Of a stretch of DNA of 64,000 bases, positions 34,327 through 43,661 are shown in pieces. The notes beneath the pieces are model-generated. The model did no database searches. It was given only the letters and a program-made list of their open reading frames with translations, and was not told the origin of the DNA. A program made the position numbers and the translations under genes. The DNA lies in assembly GCF_006539505.1 (NCBI RefSeq), contig NZ_BJND01000032.1, positions 62,001-126,000 of the forward strand, read 5' to 3'. Source of the stretch: Streptomyces spinoverrucosus. GTDB taxonomy: Bacteria; Actinomycetota; Actinomycetes; Streptomycetales; Streptomycetaceae. Position 1 is the first letter of the stretch; each line of letters begins with the position of its first letter.

Positions 34327-35235
34327 TCAGACCTTCCCAATACCCAGCGTCGTCTCCGACGGCAGCAGGCCCGAACCGATGACCGTGACCCAGTAGTCGC
34401 CGAGCAGTTCGGCAAGGCGGGCGGTGGAGTCGGGGCCGAGGGAGTTCCAAGGGCCGGCTGCCAGTTGGTCGGTGTGGTGCTCGACCTGGTGGCGCAGGGC
34501 TCGGCCCGCCTCCGTGGCCGTACCGTCCTCGCAAATCAGCCCTCGCGCGGCCAGGCGTTCGCGTGCGGCCGCCCACTCGTCGGCGCTCCAGCCGCGGCTC
34601 GCGAAGCGTTCGACGGAGGCGGCGCCTATCGCGGCGAAGGACACGAGGGCCTCTGCCGGATCGAGGCCGGCGATGAGCAGAGCGGCCAGGTGGCCGTCGC
34701 CGCGGTGTTCGCGCAGGATCGTCGCCGCGTGCCACAACTGAAGGTGCGGGGCGTCCGGCCAGGCCAGCGCGGCGTTGGCCGCGGCGAGCGGGCGGCCCGC
34801 CGTGTTCGCCGCCTCGGCCGCACGCCGGGCGAGGGCGGCGGCCTCCGCCAGGCCGGGGCTGTCCACACGGTCGCCGAACAGCGTCCGGTACGCCCGGTCG
34901 ACCGCCCGCTGCCGCGCCGCCAGCACGGACTCGGGGCTCGCGACCGTCCACGCACGGTCGATGTGCTCGGCGACCATGCCGGGGGCGAAGCTGTAGAAGG
35001 CGGAGGCCACGGCGCGGCTGCCGACCGGGCCCAACGGCGCGGCGCGGAAGGGGAAGTAGCTCGGCCAGCGTTCCTCGGTGGCGTATCCGAGCGCGGCGGC
35101 CTCCTCGAACGCCTCCGGCGCGTAGTACAGCACCGCGTGCAGCGGCTCCAGCAGATGCCAGAGCTGGCGTACCCGCGCGGGCTCGACACCCCCGCTCGAC
35201 TCCGTCGCGGCCACCTCATCGGCGTACTTCGACAT
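34327..35235 (-). CDS. SCO6745 family protein
   Basis: A 302-residue, mostly helical soluble protein. VRQLWHLLEPLHAVLYYAPEAFEEAAALG, then RAAPLGPVGSRAVASAFYSFAP and the LQLWHAATILREHRGDGH segment match the actinobacterial SCO6745 family, whose biochemical role is unknown. The C-terminal part has a winged-helix look (ERLAARGLICEDGTATEAG). The ATG at 35235 has GGGGG eight bases upstream. It is divergent from a TetR-family gene with a shared operator-like palindrome, so it is probably the regulator's target. Confidence 0.78.
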   Translation of the reverse strand: MSKYADEVAATESSGGVEPARVRQLWHLLEPLHAVLYYAPEAFEEAAALGYATEERWPSYFPFRAAPLGPVGSRAVASAFYSFAPGMVAEHIDRAWTVASPESVLAARQRAVDRAYRTLFGDRVDSPGLAEAAALARRAAEAANTAGRPLAAANAALAWPDAPHLQLWHAATILREHRGDGHLAALLIAGLDPAEALVSFAAIGAASVERFASRGWSADEWAAARERLAARGLICEDGTATEAGRALRHQVEHHTDQLAAGPWNSLGPDSTARLAELLGDYWVTVIGSGLLPSETTLGIGKV

Positions 35236-35266
35236 GACACGACCCCCGTCCCACTCACACCCACAA

Positions 35267-35281
35267 CTTGACACTGACAAG
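35267..35281. promoter_or_regulatory. TetR-type operator between divergent genes
   Basis: CTTGACACTGACAAG is a near-perfect palindrome (12 of 15) between the SCO6745-family gene and the TetR gene. A related half-site ACTTGTCAA follows at 35301. The leftward TTGTCA and rightward TTGACA boxes overlap it, so binding would block both promoters. Confidence 0.5.
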
Positions 35282-35337
35282 ATTGCCCGACCGCCCATCA
35301 ACTTGTCAATGCCTAGATCGTGCGTACGCTGCTGACC

Positions 35338-35928
35338 ATGACCGAAAAGACCGACGGGGCCACGAAGACCCCTCGCCCCTACCACCACGGCGACCTACGC
35401 CGCGCCATCCTCACCGCCGCGCTCGACGTCATCGCCGCCGACGGGCCCTTCGCGCTGAGCCTGCGTGACCTCGCCCGTCGCGCCGGGGTCTCGCACGCAG
35501 CCCCGGCCCACCACTTCAAGGACCGCACCGGCCTGCTCACGGCCATCGCCGCGGAGGGTTTCGGGCTGCTCGCGCAGACAATCAGGGACGCGGCCGACCT
35601 CAAGGACGCAGGCGTGCGCTACGTCCGCTTCGCCCGCGAGCATCCCGCGCATTTCCAGGTGATGTTCGCCCCCGACCTGCTGCGCGCCGACGACCTCGAA
35701 CTCACCACCGCCCGCGCCCTCGCCGGTGACGCCCTGCGCGAGGCCGTCACCGCCGTGAACCCCGAGAACCGCGGCACCGACGCCCGCCTCGCCGGTATCG
35801 CCGCCTGGTCCCTGGCCCACGGCTTCGCCACGCTGCTCCTCGGTCGCAATCTCGACGACCCGGTGGGCGACCGGGACCCCGAGGAGGTGTTCCGGACGCT
35901 GGCGACGATGCTCTTCCGCTCCGCCTGA
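35338..35928 (+). CDS. TetR/AcrR family regulator
   Basis: A 196-residue repressor. The N-terminal HTH is PYHHGDLRRAILTAALDVIAADGPFALSLRDLARRAGVSHAAPAHHFKDRTGLL; the C-terminal ligand-binding helices begin with AIAAEGFGLLAQTIRDA, the TetR_C_33 type. It probably represses itself and the divergent SCO6745-family gene through the intergenic palindrome. The ATG at 35338 is chosen because an upstream ATG (35320) would run into the operator region and both lack a strong ribosome site. Confidence 0.88.
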   Translation: MTEKTDGATKTPRPYHHGDLRRAILTAALDVIAADGPFALSLRDLARRAGVSHAAPAHHFKDRTGLLTAIAAEGFGLLAQTIRDAADLKDAGVRYVRFAREHPAHFQVMFAPDLLRADDLELTTARALAGDALREAVTAVNPENRGTDARLAGIAAWSLAHGFATLLLGRNLDDPVGDRDPEEVFRTLATMLFRSA

Positions 35929-36038
35929 CCGCAGGGGCCTCGCCACTGAGGCACCCGGCCCGGCCGCCGCTCGGCGAGCCCCACGCCCACCGAGCCCCGC
36001 GACCGCCGAGCCCTGCGACCACCAACCCCTACGACCCC

Positions 36039-39000
36039 CTACGACCCCAGAATCGACGCCAGGAACTCCCCGACCCAGCCCAGCAACTCCCGCCCGACCA
36101 GCGGCTTCCCGCCCACCTTCGCCGTCTTCGGACGCGGCACCAGCACCTGGTGCACCGCCGGCTTGATGACCGTCCCCGGGTACAGCCGCTTGACCCGCAG
36201 TTCCTGCGACTCCCGCAACTCCACCGGCGCGAAGCGGATGTTGTTCCCCTGGAGCACGATCTCGCCCACGCCGCACGCGCGCGCGAGCATGCGCAGGCCC
36301 GCCACCAGGAGCAGGTTCTCCACCGGCTCGGGCAGCTTGCCGTACCGGTCGACGAGTTCCTCCCGTACGGCCTTGATGTCCTCCTCGGAATTGGCGGAGG
36401 CGATCGAACGGTAGGCCTGGAGGCGCAGCCGCTCGCCCGGCGCGTAGTCGTGCGGGACGTGTGCGTCGACCGGCAGTTCGATCTTGACCTCGAGCGGCGG
36501 CTCCTCCTCGATCTCGCCGGTCTCCAGCTGCCGCCGGTAGTCCGCGACCGCCTCGCCGACCATCCGGACATACAGGTCGAAGCCGACGCCCGCGATGTGG
36601 CCGGACTGTTCGCCGCCGAGGAGGTTTCCGGCGCCGCGGATCTCCAGGTCCTTCATGGCCACGTACATGCCCGCGCCCATCTCCGTGTGCTGGGCGATGG
36701 TGGCGAGCCGCTCGTGGGCGGTCTCGGTCAGCGGCTTCTCCGGCGGGTACAGGAAGTACGCGTACCCGCGCTCGCGCCCACGCCCGACGCGCCCGCGCAG
36801 CTGATGCAGCTGCGACAGACCGAAGGTGTCCCCTCGTTCAACGATCAGTGTGTTCGCGTTGGAGATGTCGATGCCGGACTCGACGATCGTCGTCGACACC
36901 AGTACGTCGAACTTCTTCTCCCAGAAGTCGACGACGACCTGCTCCAGCGCCGACTCCGACATCTGCCCGTGCGCCGTGGCGATGCGCGCCTCGGGGACGA
37001 TCTCACGCAGCCGGGCGGCGGCGCGGTCGATGGACTCCACCCGGTTGTGGATGTAGAAGACCTGGCCCTCGCGCAGCAGCTCGCGGCGGATGGCCGCGCC
37101 GATCTGCTTCTCCTCGTAAGGGCCGACGAAGGTCAGCACCGGGTGCCGTTCCTCCGGCGGGGTGGTGATCGTGGACATTTCGCGGATGCCGGTGACCGCC
37201 ATCTCCAGCGTGCGCGGGATCGGGGTGGCGGACATCGTCAGTACGTCGACGTTGGCGCGCAGCTTCTTCAGCTGCTCCTTGTGCTCGACGCCGAACCGCT
37301 GCTCCTCGTCGACGATGACCAGCCCCAGGTCCTTGAACTTCGTCTCCGAGGAGAACAGGCGGTGCGTGCCGATGACGATGTCCACCGAGCCCTCGCGCAG
37401 GCCCTCCAGGGTCGCCTTGGCCTCGGTGTCGGTCTGGAACCGGGACAGCGCCTTCACACTCACCGGGAACTGCGCGTACCGGTCGCTGAACGTCCCGAAG
37501 TGCTGCTGCACCAGAAGCGTCGTCGGTACCAGGACCGCCACCTGCTTGCCGTCCTGTACGGCCTTGAAGGCGGCCCGGACCGCGATCTCCGTCTTGCCGT
37601 AGCCGACGTCGCCGCAGATCAGACGGTCCATCGGGACCGACTTCTCCATGTCCTCCTTGACCTCGGCGATGGTCGTCAGCTGGTCGGGCGTCTCCGCGTA
37701 CGGGAAGGCGTCCTCCAGCTCGCGCTGCCACGGAGTGTCCGGCGCGAAGGTGTGCCCGGGTGCCGCCATGCGCGCGCTGTACAGCTTGATGAGGTCCGCC
37801 GCGATCTCTTTGACGGCCTTCTTCGCGCGTGCCTTGGTCTTGGTCCAGTCGGCGCCGCCGAGCCGGTGCAGCGTCGGGGCCTCGCCGCCGACGTACTTGG
37901 TGATCTGCTCCAGTTGGTCGGTGGGGATGTACAGGCGGTCGCCGGGCTGGCCGCGCTTGGCGGGGGCGTACTCCACCACCAGGTACTCGCGGGTCGCGCC
38001 CTGCACGGTGCGCTGCACCATCTCGATGTAGCGGCCCACGCCGTGCTGCTCGTGGACGATGTAGTCGCCCGCCTCCAGGGTGAGCGGGTCGATGGTCTTG
38101 CGGCGGCGGGCGGGCATGCGGGCGCCGTCGCGGCCGGCTGCCTTCTGGCCGGACAGGTCGGTCTCGGTGAGCACGGCGAGCCTGAGGGTCGGGTCGACGA
38201 AGCCGTGGTCGATCGAGCCGCACGCCACGTGCACCACGGACGGGGAGATCTCCCCCAGGTCGGCCTCCAGCCGGGCCGCGATGCCCTCACCGCCGAGCAC
38301 CTCGACCGTACGGGCGGCCGGGCCGTGGCCCTCGGTGACGAAGACCGTGCGCCAGCCGTCGGCGAGCCACCCCTTGGTGTCGGCGAGCGCCTTGGCGGTG
38401 TCGCCGCGGTAGGTCTCGGGGGCGTGCATGCCGAGCTTGAGGGTGGCCGCGTCGAGCTCCTCGTCGGCGGCGAACGGCGACACCGACCACCACATCATGT
38501 CCAGCTCACGCGCCCGGTCGCGGACGTCCGCGATGGACCACAGGGAGGCCGCGTCGACGTCGATCGGCGCCTCGCCACCACCGGCGGTGGCCGCCCAGGA
38601 GGCCTGCAGGAACTCCTGCGAGGTCGCCACGAGATCCGCGGCACGCGTGCGGACCCGCTCCGGATCGCATACGACGGCCATGGCGCCCTTGGGCAGTACG
38701 TCGAGCAGCAGCTCCATGTCGTCGACGAGGACCGGCGCGAGCGACTCCATGCCCTCCACGGCGATGCCCTCGGCGATCTTGCCGAGCAGCTCGCCGAGCT
38801 CGGGGTGCTCTTCGGCGAGGGCACGCGCGCGTGCCCGTACGTCGTCGGTGAGCAGCAGCTCACGGCAGGGCGGGGCCCACAGGCCGTGCTCGGCGACTTC
38901 GAGGGAGCGCTGGTCGGCGACCTTGAAGTAGCGGATCTCCTCGACGTCGTCGCCCCAGAACTCGATGCGCAGGGGGTGTTCCTCGGTGGGCGGGAACACA

Positions 39001-39572
39001 TCGAGGATCCCGCCGCGTACGGCGAACTCGCCCCGCTTCTCGACCAGCTCCACGCGCGCGTACGCGGCGGCGGCGAGGGCGTCGACGACCTGGTTCAGGT
39101 CGGCGGTCTGCCCCGTCCTCAGCGCCACCGGCTCCAGGTCGCCCAGGCCCTTGACCTGCGGCTGCAGCACGGACCGGATGGGTGCCACGACGACCGAGAC
39201 CGGGCCGGTCTCGGGGTCGTCGGGGCTGGGGTGGGCCAGCCTGCGCAGCACGGCGAGGCGGCGGCCCACGGTGTCGCTGCGCGGGCTCAGCCGCTCGTGC
39301 GGGAGCGTCTCCCATGCCGGGTACTCCACGACGCCGTCCGGCGGCAGCAGCGACCGCAGGGCCGCCGCCAAGTCCTCCGCCTCGCGTCCGGTCGCCGTCA
39401 CCGCCAGCACCGGGCGGCCGCTCTCACGGGCCAGCGCGGCGACCGCGAAGGGGCGGGCCGCCTGGGGGCCGACCAGGTCGACGTGCATCCGGTTGCCGTC
39501 CGTGACCGCCTTGATCGCTTCCGCGAGTGCGGCGTCCTTGACGACGGCGTCGAGCAGACCGTGCAGGCTCAT
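36039..39572 (-). CDS. mfd: Transcription-repair coupling factor
   Basis: A 1177-residue ATPase that removes RNA polymerase stalled at DNA lesions and recruits UvrA. Domains in order: UvrB-like module (about 1-330), RNA-polymerase-interacting CarD-like domain (LEAGDYIVHEQHGVGRYIEM near 500), RecG-like translocase with Walker A GDVGYGKTE and DEEQ box VDEEQRFGVEHKEQLK, the helicase motif VI region HQLRGRVGRGRERGYAYFLY, and the C-terminal TRCF D7 domain. The length matches the family (about 1150-1200). The ATG at 39572 has GGAAAG upstream. It stands alone. Confidence 0.97.
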   Translation of the reverse strand: MSLHGLLDAVVKDAALAEAIKAVTDGNRMHVDLVGPQAARPFAVAALARESGRPVLAVTATGREAEDLAAALRSLLPPDGVVEYPAWETLPHERLSPRSDTVGRRLAVLRRLAHPSPDDPETGPVSVVVAPIRSVLQPQVKGLGDLEPVALRTGQTADLNQVVDALAAAAYARVELVEKRGEFAVRGGILDVFPPTEEHPLRIEFWGDDVEEIRYFKVADQRSLEVAEHGLWAPPCRELLLTDDVRARARALAEEHPELGELLGKIAEGIAVEGMESLAPVLVDDMELLLDVLPKGAMAVVCDPERVRTRAADLVATSQEFLQASWAATAGGGEAPIDVDAASLWSIADVRDRARELDMMWWSVSPFAADEELDAATLKLGMHAPETYRGDTAKALADTKGWLADGWRTVFVTEGHGPAARTVEVLGGEGIAARLEADLGEISPSVVHVACGSIDHGFVDPTLRLAVLTETDLSGQKAAGRDGARMPARRRKTIDPLTLEAGDYIVHEQHGVGRYIEMVQRTVQGATREYLVVEYAPAKRGQPGDRLYIPTDQLEQITKYVGGEAPTLHRLGGADWTKTKARAKKAVKEIAADLIKLYSARMAAPGHTFAPDTPWQRELEDAFPYAETPDQLTTIAEVKEDMEKSVPMDRLICGDVGYGKTEIAVRAAFKAVQDGKQVAVLVPTTLLVQQHFGTFSDRYAQFPVSVKALSRFQTDTEAKATLEGLREGSVDIVIGTHRLFSSETKFKDLGLVIVDEEQRFGVEHKEQLKKLRANVDVLTMSATPIPRTLEMAVTGIREMSTITTPPEERHPVLTFVGPYEEKQIGAAIRRELLREGQVFYIHNRVESIDRAAARLREIVPEARIATAHGQMSESALEQVVVDFWEKKFDVLVSTTIVESGIDISNANTLIVERGDTFGLSQLHQLRGRVGRGRERGYAYFLYPPEKPLTETAHERLATIAQHTEMGAGMYVAMKDLEIRGAGNLLGGEQSGHIAGVGFDLYVRMVGEAVADYRRQLETGEIEEEPPLEVKIELPVDAHVPHDYAPGERLRLQAYRSIASANSEEDIKAVREELVDRYGKLPEPVENLLLVAGLRMLARACGVGEIVLQGNNIRFAPVELRESQELRVKRLYPGTVIKPAVHQVLVPRPKTAKVGGKPLVGRELLGWVGEFLASILGS

Positions 39573-39767
39573 GGGGGGCTTTCCGTCCGGGATGGCAGGG
39601 GTCTGATGTCAGGGGCTGGCTCGGGGCAGGGGTGGGCAACGCGAACCACCCGACACGCGGGGCGGGCCGGGGGTCTCCAGAGTACGTCGCCGTCGCGGAT
39701 GTCACTCTCCTGGCCGACCCACACCTCGGATCAGGAGGGCGACGCCCCGCTGCCGCGCGCATGCAGC

Positions 39768-39812
39768 GGGCCCGGCGCCGTGAGTCCCCCAAGACTCCTC
39801 GACGCCGGGCCC
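39768..39812. terminator. Hairpin between mfd and an ABC permease gene
   Basis: Perfect 10-base arms GGGCCCGGCG (39768-39777) and CGCCGGGCCC (39803-39812); the loop holds a second small stem GAGT/ACTC. It is just downstream of the leftward permease gene, which ends at 39839. Confidence 0.7.
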
Positions 39813-39838
39813 TCCCCCGCAACCCCCGTATGCGGTGG

Positions 39839-42418
39839 CTACTCGGTGGCGATGGCGTTGAGGACGTTCATGCGGCCCGCCCGGAAGGCCGGTATAAGGG
39901 CAGCGAACAGGCCCACGAAAGCAGAGCCGACGAACACCGCGCCGATGGTCGGCCACGGGATCTCCAGCACGTTCAGCCCCTCCAGGGCGAGCAGCTGCTG
40001 CGCCGTTGCGCCCCAGCCCATGCCCAGCCCCAGGCCCAGCAGGGCACCGAAGAGGGCGATCACGACCGACTCGAGGCGGATCATCCGGCGCAGCTGCCGG
40101 CGTGAGAGCCCGATCGCCCGCATCAGGCCGATCTCCCGGGTCCGCTCGACCACCGACAGGGCGAGCGTGTTCACGACGCCGAGGATCGCGACGATGATCG
40201 CGAGGGCCAGCAGGCCGTAGATCATGTTGAGCAGCTGCCCGATCTGGTCCTTCAGGGCCTCCTTGTAGTCGGTCTGGTCCCGGACGCTGTACTGCGGGTA
40301 GTCGTCCAGCGCCGCCTTCAGCGCCGTGTACGCCGCCGTCTCCTGGCCGTCCTTCGCCGAGGCGAAGAGCAGCGTGTCGAGTGGCATCTTGTCCGCCGGG
40401 ACGTAGTTGGCGAGGGTGTCGATCGACGTGTACATCGCGCCCTGGTCGATCACCGCGTCGCTGCTGGTGATCGCGCGGACCGTCAGCTGGGCGGTGGAGC
40501 CGCCCTCGAAGGCAACGGCGATCTTGGAGCCGAGGCTGATGCCGTGGTCCTTGGCGTACTCCTCGTGCACGGACATCGAGTCGGGCCGGTAGGCGTCGGC
40601 GAGGTTGCCCGCGACGGTCTCGACCCGCAGGTCCTGCGCGTACGTCGGGTCGGCGGCCGTGATGGCGGTGTCCTTGGACGTCTTGCCGTCAGGGGTGGTG
40701 AAGTCGGCCTTCGTCCACTTGTACTCGGTGACGCGGTCCACGCCGTCGGCCGCCTTCACGGCCTCGACCGCCTGCGGCGTGATCAGCTGGCCGCTGTCGG
40801 ACTGCACGATGAAGTCCGTACCGACGCTCTTGTCGAGCTCCTCCGTCGCCGAGGCGACCATCGACGAGCCGACCACCGACAGGCACGCCACCAGCGCCAG
40901 CCCGATCATCAGCGCGGCGCCCGTGGCGCCCGTACGGCGCGGGTTGCGCAGCGCGTTGCGCTCGGCCATCCGGCCGACGGGGCCGAACATCCGCAGCACG
41001 ATCGCGCCGAGCACCCGGACCACCGCGCCCGCCAGCAGCGGACCGATGACGACAAAGCCGATCAGCGACAGCACCACGCCCGCGCCCAGCCACAGGGCAC
41101 CCTCGCTCGCCTTGTCGGCGGCGGCCGCCAGGTACAGCCCGAATCCGCCCGCGCCCGTCAGCAGCACGCCGAGCACGGCGCGGACGACGCCCGCCTTGGC
41201 GTCGGCCGGGGCGCCCGCGTCGCGCAGCGCGGCCATCGGGGAGACCTTGCCGGCGCGGCGGGCCGGGAGGTACGCGGCCAGGACGGTGACCACGACACCC
41301 AGGACGAGGCCGATCACCGGGGTGGTCCACACGACCGTCAGGTCGTCCGTCGAGAGATTCATGCCCATAGCGCCCATGAGCTTCATCAGCCCCACCGCGA
41401 GCCCCACGCCCGCGCCGACGCCCAGCACGGAGCCGACGAGGCCGAGCAGCAGCGCCTCGATCAGCACCGAGCGGTTGACCTGCTTGCGGCTCGATCCGAT
41501 CGCCCGCATCAGGCCGATCTCCCGGGTGCGCTGGGCGACCAGCATGGAGAAGGTGTTGATGATCAGGAAGACGCCGACGAGGAAGGCGATCCCGGCGAAG
41601 CCGAGCATCGCGTACTTGATGACGCCCATGAACTCCTGGACGTCCGCGGCGTTGGCGTCCGCGACCTCCTTGGCCGTCTGCACCTTGTAGCCGCCGTCGA
41701 GCGCGGTGGCGACGTTCTTCTTCAGCTGGGCGTCGCTGACGCCGGCCGCGGCGGTGACGTTGACGTTGGTGTACACCCCGGTCTCACCGACCAGGGTCTG
41801 CTGGGCGGTCTTCGTGTCGAGGTAGAAGAGCGCGGCGCCGGGGTTGGTGACGTTGAAGTCGGCGATGCCGGAGACCTTCGCCCGGTGCGTGCCGACCGCG
41901 GTGATGATGCCGATCTCGTCGCCCAGCTTCAGGCCGTGCTTGTCGGCGGTGTCCGCGTCGACCATCACCTGGTCGGCGCCCTTGGGCGCGGAACCGGAGG
42001 TGATCTCCATGGTCCGGGCGTCGTTGCCGTTCCAGTTGCCGACGATGGTCGGCCCGCCGTTGGTCGGGGAGAGGCTGTCCTTGTCGGCGTCGACGACGGT
42101 CACCGACGTCGAGAAGACCGTCCCCTCCGCCGACTTCACGCCGTCCGCCTTGACGACCTCGTCGACGACGGAGGCCGGCATGACCGGCGGCTTGCCGTTG
42201 TCCGCGGTGGTCTCGCCGGTGTCCGACGAGTCCTTGGCGCTGACCGTGACGTCCGAGGCGGTGGCCGCGAACAGCTTGTCGAAGGTCGTGTTCATCGTGT
42301 CGGTGAACACCAGCGTGCCGCACACGAACGCCACGGACAGCAGCACGGCGACGGCCGACAGGGCCATGCGGCCCTTGTGCGCGAGGAAGTTGCGCATGGA
42401 GGTCTTCAGCACGGTCAT
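39839..42418 (-). CDS. ABC transporter permease with two FtsX domains (second system)
   Basis: An 859-residue membrane subunit of the same build as the permease at 10.6 kb: N-terminal helix, extracytoplasmic core, first FtsX domain with EIGLMRAIGSS, second helix pair, second extracytoplasmic domain, and last FtsX domain with EIGLMRAIGLS and a C-terminal AGRMNVLNAIATE. The ATG (42418) overlaps the ATPase stop in ATGA, so the two are translationally coupled. The substrate is unknown. Sequence similarity to the other permease points to an old duplication. Confidence 0.92.
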   Translation of the reverse strand: MTVLKTSMRNFLAHKGRMALSAVAVLLSVAFVCGTLVFTDTMNTTFDKLFAATASDVTVSAKDSSDTGETTADNGKPPVMPASVVDEVVKADGVKSAEGTVFSTSVTVVDADKDSLSPTNGGPTIVGNWNGNDARTMEITSGSAPKGADQVMVDADTADKHGLKLGDEIGIITAVGTHRAKVSGIADFNVTNPGAALFYLDTKTAQQTLVGETGVYTNVNVTAAAGVSDAQLKKNVATALDGGYKVQTAKEVADANAADVQEFMGVIKYAMLGFAGIAFLVGVFLIINTFSMLVAQRTREIGLMRAIGSSRKQVNRSVLIEALLLGLVGSVLGVGAGVGLAVGLMKLMGAMGMNLSTDDLTVVWTTPVIGLVLGVVVTVLAAYLPARRAGKVSPMAALRDAGAPADAKAGVVRAVLGVLLTGAGGFGLYLAAAADKASEGALWLGAGVVLSLIGFVVIGPLLAGAVVRVLGAIVLRMFGPVGRMAERNALRNPRRTGATGAALMIGLALVACLSVVGSSMVASATEELDKSVGTDFIVQSDSGQLITPQAVEAVKAADGVDRVTEYKWTKADFTTPDGKTSKDTAITAADPTYAQDLRVETVAGNLADAYRPDSMSVHEEYAKDHGISLGSKIAVAFEGGSTAQLTVRAITSSDAVIDQGAMYTSIDTLANYVPADKMPLDTLLFASAKDGQETAAYTALKAALDDYPQYSVRDQTDYKEALKDQIGQLLNMIYGLLALAIIVAILGVVNTLALSVVERTREIGLMRAIGLSRRQLRRMIRLESVVIALFGALLGLGLGMGWGATAQQLLALEGLNVLEIPWPTIGAVFVGSAFVGLFAALIPAFRAGRMNVLNAIATE

Positions 42419-43203
42419 GACGTGCGCCCCCGGGCGTCGAAGTCCTTCATGCGGTCCAGGACGGCGTCGGCCGTCGGACGGTACATCTCGTCGACGATCC
42501 GGCCGTCGGCGAGATACAGCACGCGGTCCGCGTACGACGCGGCCACCGGGTCGTGCGTGACCATCACGATGGTCTGCCCCAGCTCGTCCACGGACCGGCG
42601 CAGGAAGCCCAGCACTTCGGCGCCCGCGCGCGAGTCGAGGTTTCCGGTCGGCTCGTCACCGAAGATGATCTCCGGCCGTGCGGCCAGCGCCCGCGCCACG
42701 GCGACGCGCTGCTGCTGACCGCCGGAGAGCTGTGTCGGCCGGTGCTTGAGCCGCCCGGCGAGCCCGACGGTGTCCACGACCCGGTCCAGCCACGCCTTGT
42801 CGGGCTTACGGCCGGCGATGTCCATGGGCAGCGTGATGTTCTCTATCGCGTTCAGCGTCGGCAGCAGGTTGAACGCCTGGAAAATGAACCCGATCCGGTC
42901 CCGGCGAAGCTGCGTCAGCTTCTTGTCCTTCAGGCCGGTGATCTCGGTCTCGTCGAGGTAGATCTGCCCGCTCGTGACGGTGTCGAGCCCGGCCAGGCAG
43001 TGCATCAGCGTGGACTTGCCGGATCCGGACGGGCCCATGATGGCGGTGAACTGCCCGCGGGCGATGTCCACGTCGACATGGTCGAGGGCGACGACGCGGG
43101 TCTCCCCGGCCCCGTATGCCTTGACGACCTGCCGCGCCCGCGCGGCAACGGCCGTACGCTCTCCAGTGCCCCCGTGCCTGGGAATGGTTACAGCCGATGT
43201 CAC
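42415..43203 (-). CDS. ABC transporter ATP-binding protein (second system)
   Basis: A 262-residue ATPase. It has Walker A GPSGSGKST, the Q-loop in IFQAFNLLPTLNAIEN, signature LSGGQQQRVAVARAL, Walker B EIIFGDEPTGNLD and switch His in VTHDPVAAS. Most blocks are identical to those of the ATPase at 9.8 kb, and even the C-terminal ARGRTS tail is shared. The GTG at 43203 has AGGAG seven bases upstream. It is coupled to the permease. Close relatives (MacB/LolCDE type) handle peptides or lipoproteins. Confidence 0.93.
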   Translation of the reverse strand: MTSAVTIPRHGGTGERTAVAARARQVVKAYGAGETRVVALDHVDVDIARGQFTAIMGPSGSGKSTLMHCLAGLDTVTSGQIYLDETEITGLKDKKLTQLRRDRIGFIFQAFNLLPTLNAIENITLPMDIAGRKPDKAWLDRVVDTVGLAGRLKHRPTQLSGGQQQRVAVARALAARPEIIFGDEPTGNLDSRAGAEVLGFLRRSVDELGQTIVMVTHDPVAASYADRVLYLADGRIVDEMYRPTADAVLDRMKDFDARGRTS

Positions 43204-43661
43204 CGTATGTCTCCTATGTCGGTCATGAGTTGGCTCGTAAGGACCCGTACTGGCCGTACTGGCTCATGGCTCGTACTGAGTCGTGCGAACTGGTACGTCG
43301 ATGAGTCTCGCGGCAGGAGGCGGTACCCCACGATGGTGTACAGCCCCCTGTTTCACTGAGGAAAACCCCACCCCCGAAGGTGCGGAACACCGCCTCGCGG
43401 CGCCCACGGCATTGCCCCCCGGCGGCGCCCTCAGCGGTGTAAAGCCAGGTTAAGGACGGCCTGGGCGCCGCTCGTCCTCCGCCCGGACGAACCCTCCCCG
43501 ACCCCTAGTACGGAGAACCCCCTAGGGGCAGTCCCCCCTCGGGCGGAGACCGTCTCAGGGTCGGTCCTTCCTACGGCCCACTCAGGCTGCACCCTCCCGC
43601 CGCGTGAAGGTCAAGTGGGAAGCTGTCGGACGGCAGATAGGTGCAAGGGGAAGGAATCTGC
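43204..43661. promoter_or_regulatory. Divergent control region between ABC exporter and MFS exporter genes
   Basis: About 460 bases without a gene. Near the ABC side, CGTACTGG is repeated at 43247 and 43256, with a variant at 43272. Nearer the MFS side, CCCCTAG (43502-43508) and CTAGGGG (43522-43528) form an inverted repeat, and CCCCTAGGGG at 43519 is itself palindromic. These have the look of operator sites. Promoter boxes are not assigned. Confidence 0.4.

Noticed and set aside
36150..40220. Very long plus-strand frame over mfd
   Set aside because: Antisense shadow created by high GC at third positions. The minus strand carries the complete Mfd domain set.
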